64,000 bases of DNA from Biomphalaria glabrata (taxonomy: Eukaryota; Mollusca; Gastropoda; Planorbidae), in the NCBI RefSeq assembly GCF_947242115.1, contig NC_074711.1, positions 39,399,265 to 39,463,264 on the forward strand, read 5' to 3'. Shown here in pieces: positions 33,340-44,300 of this stretch. A program made the position numbers and the translations under genes. Position 1 is the stretch's first letter, and each line of letters starts with the position of its first letter. The notes beneath the pieces are model-generated. The model made no database searches. It was not told where the DNA came from and saw nothing but the letters and a program-made list of their open reading frames with translations.

Positions 33340-35240
33340 TAAAATATTGATATATAGATCTAAATGTTAATTTAGACATAGAGTCTATTTAAGATTACTA
33401 ATTACATTTTTACATGTTAGTATTGTTAGTTAGATCTAGGTCTAGTACTATTCTATTAGTATTACACTTTATAAATTTTTATAATTTATAATTAGACTAT
33501 TGAGACTATTGACTAATTACAGAGCTGCTACATCATATATTGATGATATATTATGAATAATTATGATATATACTAGATCTATACTGACTATAGTGAGTGT
33601 ATAAGTTTTAAAAGTATACTTAATACTATTAGATTTATATTAGATATTTAGATCTAATAAGTAAGTGGATCTATATAAAGTAGATCTATATAAAACTATA
33701 AAATAATAATATATATTAGATATAGTCAATATATAGTCTATAATTATATTAGTACTAGCAGCAGTATACTAGTACTCAGTAGTAGTAGTAATAGTAGTAA
33801 CTAGTATTACTACCTAATTCTAATGATTACTACTACTGCAGTTACAGACTACACACACACAACAGTTTTAAGTTTACAGTCCTAGGATCTAGATCTAGAA
33901 TAGATCTAGAGTAATCTAGACTAGAATACCTCCTCCTCAGCCTGGTTGAGTCAGTTGACGCTGACTATCTAGAATCTAAAATCTAAATCTATACACTAAT
34001 AATAATAGTAATACAGCATAGGGCATAGACAGAGTATTATAGTATTATTATTAAGACATATTGTCATTGTCACATATAGAATATAGTATACTCAATATAG
34101 ATCTAGATATTATATATTATATATAGGCAATATCAAATAGATCTAGAGAAAGATAACTAAAGTAAATAGTGTTGACAAATTAGTAATCTTTTTAGCTCAA
34201 GATTCTATCTGAGACGTTTTTGCAGATTTCACTAAGTCATGATTGACGATTAGTTTGTTGATTTCATCTTGATAGTTATTCTTATATAGTCTAGGACTCT
34301 AGATTCTAGATCTAGATTCTAGTTCAATCTAGATTTAGACTCTATATAACTAAAATCTAGACATTCAGATCTACTCTAGATCAGAATGTTTTAAATCTTA
34401 GTTTACATTATAAAATATTAATCTAGACTAGAATAGATAGATCTAGATCTAGATCCTGATATTATAATTAAATTCTAAATATTTGAAGTTTTGTTTCCCC
34501 ATTTGTTTAAAATCTGGCAAACTCATCTAACTGATATCTATCTAGATCTAGATTCTACCTCTTAACACAACGTAAAAAAAAAAAAAAAATGTGCGTAGCC
34601 CGTAGAGACCTGGAAAATAGAATAGATTGAATAGATCTAGGCCATAGACTTGTAGATCTATATACTATATAGTAATAGTCTACTATATTTTTTAAATCTG
34701 TATTAAAATCTAGTTTTATTTATTAATTTAGATCTAGTTCTGAAACAAAATAATGTTATAAAAGCTAGATCTAGATCTAGATTTTTTATAGATCTATCAA
34801 ATCAATCTAGATAATAATCTAGTCTAGATTATCTACTTCATACTACTACTAGATCTAGCTAGACTGGCTAGACATTCCAGATTAGGTGTTTTTATTTTGT
34901 CTAAATTAGATCTATATACATCCTAACCAAGTTTCTAAAATTTAGTAAAATTCGTCTAACTTATAAATTTCCTCTAGATCTAGGTCTAATTAAATAATAA
35001 AAGTCTAATAGATCTCTACTGTCTCTGACTCTAGCACTCTTCTCTACTCTTAGTATTCTAGATCTATTCTAGACTCTAGAAGATCTAGACTAGAGTCTAT
35101 ACTATAATATTAATAGTCTCTAGATGTCATGTATCTATAGTCTATACTATAGTTATATAATATTAATAATAATATTTATTATATATTAATATTATATATA
35201 TAATTAAATATAATATTAAAATATATTATATATACTATAG
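33340..35240. repeat. TCTAGATC-rich low-complexity tract
   Basis: About 1.9 kb of AT-rich DNA dominated by TAGATCTAGA, TCTAGATCT and tagtctata words, with trinucleotide patches (tagtagtag near 33780). No ORF or recognised element. It continues between insertions at 36450-36730 and 39390-40200, so these tracts may once have been one block now split by a LINE and two hAT elements. Confidence 0.75.
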
Positions 35241-35248
35241 CCAGTATA

Positions 35249-36440
35249 ATAATAATAATAATAATTTTATTTATAAAGCGCTGTTAACAAACAAAATGTA
35301 GGCTCAAGGCGCTGTAACAACATTACAAACAAAAACACGAGAGCTAAAATGACAGTTAATCTAAAAAAGTTTTAAACAGATAGGTCTTAATGTTCTTCTT
35401 AAAAGTGGTGTAGCATGTTGTCTGTCTGAGATCAATGGGGAGTGAGTTCCAAACCTTTGGTCCGTGAACTCAAAAAGCACGCAGACCGTAGCTTTTGAGG
35501 GAGAAATGTGGCACTACTAAAAGCGTTGAGTCCATTGAGCGCAGGGCTCTCTGGGGGACATATGGAGTAATCAGTTCGCTAAGGTACAAGGGCATCTCAT
35601 TGTTATATATACACTGATGACAAAGTGTGGCGACCTTGTAATCGATTCTCGCTTTCACGGGAAGCCAATGGAGCATGCGCAAGAGCGTAGTAGCAGAATC
35701 TTGTCTAGTTTTTTTAAGGACTATTCGAGCAGCGTTGTTCTGTATACGTTGCAGCTTGGCTATTTTGTCATCAGGTATACCTGCTAACACGGCGTTGCAG
35801 TAGTCAAGGCGGGAGAGTATGAATGCCACAGCTAGCGTTTTTGTTGACTGTTGTTAAATATGGTCGGATCTGGCCAAATCTGCGCAGCTGCAGATAAAGA
35901 CCTTTGCAGAGCTGACTTATGTGTGGGTCGAAAGATAGTGTTGAGTCGAAGAAAACTCCAAGATTCCGCACTACATGGACAAAAGGAACATGGCAGTTCG
36001 TGATAAAGAGAGAATCTGTGCTTTCAACTTTTGAGACATTGTTCCTAGTGCCAATCTTAATTATTTCTGTCTTGTCTTCGTTCATCTTGAGTTTATTTTC
36101 AACCATCCAATCGCTCATCCTTGCAACGGTACTACTGATTTTCTCTGCCAGATGCGACACCTCTGAGGGTACTGATGAATCGTATAACTTGAGTCATCGG
36201 CAAAGAAATGGTATAAGATGCCGGTTGGTCGTATGACACCGCTGAGTGGATATGTGTACATAGTGAACAGTACTGGGCCTAGAACTGATCCTTGGGGTAC
36301 TCCGTACTTCAAAAGTAAGCTTGTTGATTCCGTCCCGCTAACAACGACACTTTGGGTGCGTTCCGTCAGGTAGGATCCAAGCCACTTTAGGACGACTCCT
36401 GCTAAACCAAAAGTTGCAGAGAATCTGGCCATCATGGTCT
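35249..36440 (-). mobile_element. L2/CR1-like LINE, 5'-truncated
   Basis: On the minus strand the frames read LKWLGSYLTERTQSVVVSGT, YGVPQGSVLGPVLFTMYTYP and HFFADDSS (RT catalytic motifs), then the thumb (NLGVFFDSTLSFDPHISQLC) and LSRLDYCNAVLAGIPDDKIA. Breaks: a frame change just after the FADD motif and another near 35830. The 3' end (left) carries ataataataat and ttataaagcgctg, typical of these LINEs. A possible 7-bp duplication CAGTATA flanks it (35242-35248, 36445-36451), weak because the surroundings are repetitive. Confidence 0.88.
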
Positions 36441-36736
36441 ATATCAGTATAGGCATAGGACTATAAGTATAAGTCACTATAAGAGTCTATAGTGATAATA
36501 GTCTATAGTAATAGTATTCTAAGTATATATAATATATCTATTTAATTTATATATTTCTATAGTGACATTATAGTCTCTAGAGAGTCTAGTCTAGACCTAG
36601 AGAATCTTATGAATCTAGAATATCCAATATCTAGACCTATTCTAATGTAATGACTAATGCTAGGTCAGCTGCCACTGCTAGTCAGGGCTGAGGCTCAGTA
36701 GGTCTCTCTATTAGATACGAAAAGTATACTCTATAG

Positions 36737-38694
36737 CAGTGTTTCTCAAACTGTGTGCCGCGGCACATTAGTGTGCAGCGGGAGTTTTTAGAACGCCACA
36801 CATGCAGCGTTACACAGGTCTGCCTAATATTAAATTTTTATTTTACGTTGCGATGACATCTCCACTTGCAATGACCAGTAGTAGTAGTGGATCTTTCCAT
36901 TATGACGTAAAGGTGTGTTAGCTATTCAGGTTATGGAATTGTCCACTATACATATATTATTATAATGAATAAAATGCACAGCAGTTCTCGAATTGGTAAT
37001 GATAATAATAAGCGATGTGTTTCATGTAAATTGGTTAGATGTATGCTAATAATAACAAATTAATAATAAGCCTTATTCATTGTTATCCATGGAGAAATAC
37101 GTTAGCAAGAATGAAACTGCGAAAGTGTTAAATGAAAAGCAAGGAACCAAACGAAGGTACAAAGAAGATTACACCAGATATGGTTTCATATCTTCTGAAC
37201 CATTGCCATTCTGTCTGATCTGCAATGCAACTCTGTCGAATGAGGCGCTTGTTTCAAGCAAATTGAAGAGACACTTGGAAACTAAATATCCAGCTGTAAA
37301 AACGCAACCGAAGAAATACTTTTGAAAACATCAGAGCTCAACAAAATAAACAAGCTAAGACAATTACGAACTACCTAAAGCTGCCAGAAAAGGGATTAAT
37401 TTGCTAATTATAAGGTTGCTCAGTTATTAGCCAAACACAAGAAAGCACACACAGAGGCTGAATCAGTCATTGCACCAGCTTTAGCAATAGTTGTTGAAAC
37501 TATCCTTGGACCCGATGCCGCCGAAAAAGTTAAAAAAGTTCCTTTGTCAAATGATACTATCTCGCGCAGAATCGAAGACTTATCGTCAGATTTACAAGAT
37601 CAAATCTGCGAACACTTCGACGGGACTGACGATGACGTGTCTCTGCTGTGGACTCTTCAAGTTGATGAATCCACAGACATTAGTGGCAAAGCCCAGCTGC
37701 TAGCCTATATCCGATTCATAAAGGATGAAAAATGTGTCAACGAATTCTTATTTTGCAAAGACTTACCAACTACGACCAAAGGCGAAGATATTTTCAAAGT
37801 GGTGAACGAAAATGTTTTGCTATTCAAACTACAGTGGGAAAACGGTCAGCGTTTGCACCGATGGCTGTCCTTCCATGCAGGGAAATAGAAAGGGATTCTT
37901 CACTCTTGTGCGTCAAGAAAATTCAAATGTATTAGTTGTCCACTGCATGATCCACAGAAAAGCTCTTGCCTTCAAATCTTTACCGAAAGATTTGATGTCT
38001 GCTCTGGATCAAGTTATTCAAGTTGTAAACTTCATCAAATCTCGACCGTTTGCATCCCGACTTTTCTCTCTGCTCTGTGAAGCAATGGATTCAGACTAGA
38101 GATGTCTCCTGTATCACACCAACGTTCGTTGGCTCTCCAGGGGAAAACTGTAAAAGCGTGGCATTCATTTTCAACAGTTGGAAGTAATGAATATGGATGG
38201 GTCAGTTATCCATTTGGAAACAATGAAGCTACAAATTTGACAACTGAAGAAGCAGAGAAGCTCATTGAGTTAAAGAAACGATGCCGTTCTTAAGTCAAGA
38301 TTTGCCGAGAAAAGCCTGGATGTGTTTTAGATTTCAATCAACAAGTTATATCCTGCAATCAGTTTAAAAGCAATCAAAATAATTCTTCCATTTGCATCTT
38401 CATGGTTTTGTGAGTTTGGATTTTGAGCACTGACTGAAATCAAGTCTAAGAAAAGAGAGAGACTTCTTACAATAGACGATTGAATGTGAGTTTGTTTGTC
38501 GACTCTGGAGCCTCGATTAGATCACATTTGCTCTCAAAAACAGGCACACCCTTAACATTAAATATATTACTTAAAAACAGGTAATATATTTTTTTCTTTT
38601 TATTATAAAACAACTGTCGCTCTTCCTGGTGTGCCGCGAAACTTTTGTAGTTTCTTTTACTGTGCCGCCAGACAAAAAAGTTTGAGAAATACTG
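36737..38694 (+). mobile_element. hAT element (Buster/ZBED-like) with decayed transposase
   Basis: TIRs CAGTGTTTCTCAAACTGTGT and AGTTTGAGAAATACTG (inverted, imperfect), with perfect 8-bp duplications CTCTATAG (36729-36736 and 38695-38702). The interior encodes pieces of a hAT transposase in sense. At 1958 bp it is shorter than autonomous relatives, and the C-terminal half is largely missing. Confidence 0.93.
37080..38293 (+). pseudogene. hAT transposase remnant with BED zinc finger
   Basis: The first frame (37080-37325) has a BED finger: FCLICNATLS...SKLKRHLETKYP (Cys-x2-Cys...His-x4-H type). A second frame (37544-37888) reads LSNDTISRRIEDLSSDLQ and LWTLQVDESTDISGKAQLLA, the first catalytic-Asp region. 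The next (37812-38099) reads VCTDGCPSMQGNRKGFFTLV and HCMIHRKALAFKSLPKDLMS. The last (38102-38293) begins near HQRSLALQGKTVKAW. At least three frame breaks and an absent dimerisation domain show it is inactive. It resembles the Buster/SCAND3/ZBED5 group. Confidence 0.85.
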
Positions 38695-38731
38695 CTCTAT
38701 AGTATAGGCATAGGTCTAGAAAAGTCTAGAT

Positions 38732-39383
38732 CAGTGATGCCCAAAGTACGGCCCGTAGGCCAGATCCGGCCCGCCGAAAAGTGTGGAAAATCCCCCCATT
38801 TTCAAAAAAAAAAAATTGTATTGTAAAAATGTATCTTTACTTACGTTAGGGGCTTAGGGCCCTCAATTTTTCTCCTGATGTTTTCCATGACATTTAACAT
38901 AATTTGTGCGTTTCTGAATTAGGTATCTGAGTGTAGAATGTACATTTTCTACCAGGAAAAGTGAACGGTTCTTTACTTTTTTGTGGAACATGATAATAAG
39001 CCAACATATTTTGTTTTATAAAGAAAGTGTGGTTATTTAATAAACAACAAAAACATATAAACGACATTATGAAACAAATATGACGGCATTCTTGGTTTGG
39101 GCCGCGAATAAAAGATTGTTAAACTACGCCTAGAAATTGGAGGATTGATGGGAATATTTACCAAAAAGAGAAAAGAAAACGACTTGGATGTAACGCTACC
39201 TACAATGTTGCTGATATTTTAAGTAGAGAAATGAAGCCATCTTCAGACGCGGGGAAAAAGGATACATTTCAAATATCCCATTAAGGTCAATATCGTTTTT
39301 GTAGGCTTTTTGTTCATGTGGCCCGCGACACGACTGTTGGAAATAAAAATGGCCCGCAGGTCGAGTTGGGCTAGACATCACTG
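38732..39383. mobile_element. 652-bp non-autonomous hAT element
   Basis: Left end CAGTGATGCCCAAAGTACGG, right end GGGCTAGACATCACTG (inverted, imperfect). Perfect 8-bp duplications GTCTAGAT (38724-38731 and 39384-39391). ggcccg words occur at both subtermini. It lies only 38 bp from the preceding hAT. Confidence 0.9.
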
Positions 39384-39391
39384 GTCTAGAT

Positions 39392-40635
39392 CTAGAATCT
39401 ACTTGTCTAGTACTATAGACAGTAACAGTAGAATTTAGAATTAGATCTAGTAAAATCTTGTTACTATTACTAGTACTACAACTAAACTACCTCTAGACTC
39501 TAGAAACTGAAGTCTAGACTACTCTAGACCTAAGCAACCAAGACTTAGTTGTCTTAGTGTGTAGTCTTAGTTAGGCTAGGGCTAGATTTTAGATTGTCAC
39601 TAGATTATAAATCATCATTTATCATGTCTAGTAATCTAGTAGTAGTAGTATTTATTATAGAATATCATTCATTTATATGAATTACTCAAGACAGTCAAGA
39701 GGTCTAGAAAGATTCTATGTTAATTGTTACTATGTAAATGTAGACTTACTAGATTTAGACTAGTATTAGTAATACTTAATACTATTTAGTAATTTAGTAT
39801 TAGTCGTTACTGTAAAGTATGTAACTATGACTAACTATGTTGATTGTTAACTATGAATTGTCAGTATGTCACTGTAGCCTATAGCGCACTATAGTCCATA
39901 GGCTAGGCTATTAATAGTCAGTAGTATATAATAAATATAATAGTGGCTATAGACAGTAGTATACTAGTAACTTAGTATAGTATAGCCAGCAGTTTAGGCA
40001 TAAGCTACTATACCTAGATAGTTAAGATAGTCATACTAACTATAATAGATAATAATATTCCCTATAGGTCATACTAGCAAACTTTTATACTGATAGACTG
40101 ATACTCCATGCATATGTCACTATGTTAGTATCAGAGTATGTGTATAGAGACAATAGAGTATAGACTGAGCTATAGGCCTATGTCCTAGGCGACCTAGGTG
40201 CAGACTTTATAAATTCTTTTTTTTTATTAGATCTAGATTCTAAGTAGATATTTACTTATTTTTATTAAATGTATATTATAATTTTAAAATCTATAAAATA
40301 TATGTACTTTTTATTTAAAGAACAATTATATATATATATATATATTTATGACTCTTACACTCCTATCTCTTCATATAAATATTTTTTTTTAAAGGTTATA
40401 TAAACTAACCATATTTATATAATTTCAGATGGGGTCACTTTGTATTTATAGTTTGCTAAAATTATATACAATTTACATTTTTTTAATTACCAGTAATCCT
40501 CATGCTAACAGTCAGTGCTTTGCTTTTGCTAGTTTTACTTTACATACCAGTAGCGGAAGTAGATAATATTTGTTTTTCCTGAAAATTTATGATTCTTCTT
40601 ATATATTATTAATATATTTATTATATTTTTCTCAG
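39392..40635. other. TCTAGATC-rich flank upstream of the zinc-finger gene
   Basis: TCTAGATC and tagtatag words to about 40200, then plain AT-rich sequence with a TA microsatellite near 40327-40345. An acceptor-like ttctcag ends at 40635, 16 nt before the start codon, so the first noncoding exon and promoter should lie here or further left. Neither was located. Confidence 0.45.
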
Positions 40636-40651
40636 ATATTTCATTTTTAAA

Positions 40652-41371
40652 ATGAATGATGAAAAGGCAGAGCTAGAGCAAAGTCTGCAAGCCAGTCAAT
40701 TGTCAAATTTAAACAAATTAACACAATCCTCAATAATTTTACCAAGTTGCAGTGTCCAGAACAAAGCTGTTTTCTTCAAACTCAAAGCTAATACTTCCAT
40801 TATCTCTTCAAATTTAACAAGACTGAAAAATTTGCTTCCTAAAATTAGTTCAGATTCAGTTGCAGGTTGTAATCAAAATGAGTCTTTTCAAATGCAGTGT
40901 GTTTCAGATTTAAATAAAAATGAGTCATTAAATAATGAATTTTCATCAACACCCACTTTTATGGCTAATCAACAGTATCAATCAGCAGTAAACAAAGATG
41001 ACACAACTCAAGTTAATGTTGATCTTCAAAAGACAACAAAAAATAATAAAATCGTTGAGGTTTTGCTCAGCCAATATGACACCAATTTACCAGAGGAAAA
41101 CTTTGATAAAAATGATACAGAAATGGGTGTTCTAGAAGAATCAGAAGTACCACAAGTTCTGTTGAATAGTATTCAGTCTAATAACCCAGAAATGCTTGAG
41201 AGTCAAGTCTCATATTTATCCCTTGATTCAACATGTGATAAAGACATAAATAATAAAGTTGTCAAAAAAACAAAGATAGAAGCATATGTGAAAATGGTTG
41301 TCTGCAGAAAAATTACTATTCAAAAAGTGCTGGCTCATTCTGGACAAGTTTTGGAAACCAAAGTAAAAACT
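40652..41371 (+). CDS. Zinc-finger gene coding exon 1
   Basis: 240 codons starting MNDEKAELEQSLQASQLSNL, rich in Ser, Asn and Gln and without known domains. A donor at 41363 would shorten it by three codons; both keep frame with exon 2. Reading on past the donors gives only a short AT-rich extension to 41419. Confidence 0.8.
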
Positions 41372-44300
41372 GTAAATATGTTTTGTTTTTTAATATTTCT
41401 TGAAAGTACTTGTGTGTGAAAGATTAGCATATTATATATTTTATATCTTATCCGTATTATAAAACATTTAAACTTTTAACATTTTTACTTAAAATATTTA
41501 AAAAAGATTAGTTGTTATTTATTTTAAGTATGTTTTATCTTGATACCAATTTTTATTTAAAAAATGTTCACTCTGAATTATTATGTCAAACAAGCATGCA
41601 TAATTGTTTATTCTATTATGAAAATCTAAGAAAATTCAAAAATTTTTGAGATTAATAAATGGCTTTTGTAACAGAATGCAATCTCTTTCCAGTTTGAAAT
41701 AAAACTTTGTTTTTCACCTAACTTGAAAGAGACAACTCTGAAATAATGTATTTTTTATCAAAAAAAAAAAATTACACACAAAAATAATCAATAAACGTCA
41801 AAAAATAGAAAAATTTGTATTTTCTAAAAATATACACTTTTAATACCCTTAAAAAAAAAGCTAGGTTTAAAATACCAAATTTCCAGTTTTGGGGCTTATA
41901 TACTGTGGCTTTAGTCATGTTCATTTGAAAAAATTAATTAAAAAAATACTAAAATAGCTTAAAACATATCTGATTTTCTCTATAAAAAAAAAAAGAAGTG
42001 TTCACACAATTCTTCTAAACAAGACATGGTAAGCTCTTCTTACAGGAAAGTTTTAAAAGTAATAAAAGTGTCCCAATGTATTCTACCTCATTAGACAAAA
42101 ACATAGATGACACATGACGTTACTGGGGTAATCATAAAATATTTACTTTTGAGACATAACAGTCTATTATTCAGGTGAAGTCACCTGTTTCTGTAATGAA
42201 CTATTTTTAAGGATTCTGTCTGATAACTGTAATAGGGTGGATGGAAATTACAATTTCTGAGAGAGAATCTTAAGATTGTTTGACAATAGTCACTTTTATT
42301 ATTTTCGGAAGAGTATCTCAAATTATTTTTTTTGTATTTAATTTTAATTTTCAAGTGTATTTTAGAGATTGGAATCAAACACAACTTTTAAAGTTTGGGT
42401 TCACTTTGGTCAGATTTAAGTTAGGGGTTCGGTTCGATGACAAGTATGGTTCGATTCAGTCAGGTCTAATGTTCAGGTTCGGTTCTATGCTATGAAATTA
42501 GGAAAAATTAGGTAGGCCTACATATAATAATGTCTAATTAAATTATTAATTACAAAAACAGCTATGTGTACCCTTATTTGGCTGGAGGGCCATTTTATGT
42601 CGGCGCTAATGGTAAACATTTCCAGCTTTGCTGCTCTATCTCTTAGTTTTTAATGGAGATTTCTAATTGTCATGCGAAAAAAAGTGGTGGCTTTCAATGC
42701 ATTTTTATTTTCATGGCACATTTTTTCCATCAATGATAGTAACCCCCTCTAAAGCAGGCATGTCAAACACAGCGTTCAGGGGCCGCATGTGGCCCGTGAC
42801 CACCTGGCATGCGGCCCGCTTGGCCACCTCAAAAATTATCAAAATAATGTTAAACTATTACGCTTGAAAATAAGAGATGACAAGCTATTTGAATTTTAAA
42901 ATAGTATTTGTTAAACTGAACAATGTGAGTGAGTCTGCAATGAAAGCTACATTTTGTCAAATGTAATTGCAAGCCATAGCAAATCATTTAGTGAATGTGT
43001 TTTTATGAAGAAGTGTGTCATTAAAGCTGCCGAAGTAATTTGTCCAGAAAAGGTGAAAGCATTCTAAGAAATGACATATAACTAGGAACGCCGGCAGATA
43101 GAATAAATGACGTGTGAACAATTAAAGAACAAAATACTTGATTTTGAATTATTTTCATTTGCTCTCTATGAGTCAACTGATGTAACGGGTGTAGCACAGT
43201 AGGCTATATTTATAAGGGCCTGTGGCAGGAATTTTGAGATACATGAGGATCTACTTGAGCTCTGTTCTATGCATAACACCACAACAAGCGAGGATGTTTT
43301 TTTCAGAAATAACAGGATGTGATATTGTTTAGCTAGTCTAACAACTGATGGTAAACCAACCATGAAATGAAATAGTTTTGATGCAAAGCTACTTGCAAAA
43401 ATAAGAGACTGATGCTAATTTTAAATTTGCTCATTTTCAGTTCATCATTCACCAAGAAAGATTCTGCACACAGCAGTTACAGTTCCAACATGTCATAAGA
43501 CCTGTTTCAGTCGCTCTCAATTTTATTCATGCCCGTGGCTTAAATCATCGCCAATTTTCAAGGTTTCTGGATGCCATTGGACACGAATTTGATTGTATTT
43601 CTTATTACACAGAAGTCCACTGGCTCTCCTGTCATAAAGTACTCTAGAGATTTTTTGCACTGCGTAAGGAAATCGTACTGTTTCTGAACATAAAAGGTGA
43701 ACCTGTTGAACATTTCCAAACTGACAAATGAGTTCAGGATTTGGTATTTATAGTTAATCTTAATCTTATTGATCACCTGCAAGACTTGAATTTGAAACTT
43801 CAAAGTAAAGACAAAATTGTAACAACTGTATGTGATGATGTGAAGTACTTTCAAGCAAAATTTCGACTGTAGATAAACCAAATATGAAGAGAAAATCTTG
43901 TTCACTTTTCAACGTGTCAGGAACTAAAAAATTAAATACGGCTACAACATTTGTTAAAGATGCTTTCAATGACCGTTTTCTTGACTTCGTTTCATATGAG
44001 CCAGAATTCTACAACATTTGTTAAAGATGCTTTCAATGACCGTTTTCGTGACTTCGTTTCATATGAGCCAGAATTTTCGTTGTTTGTATCTCCATTTTCA
44101 TTTGCTTCTGAAATTGCTGCTGGTAATGTGCAACTAGAGCTGATAGAATAACAGTCAGATTCTTTGTTGAAAGCGAAGTATATAGAATTGGCTACGCCAT
44201 AATTTTAGTTATTTATCTGAACGGTACGTTGAATTGCGGAAATTTGCAGTCAGAACTCTAGCTATGTTTGCCAGCACTGATCTCTGTGAGCAGTTGTTTT

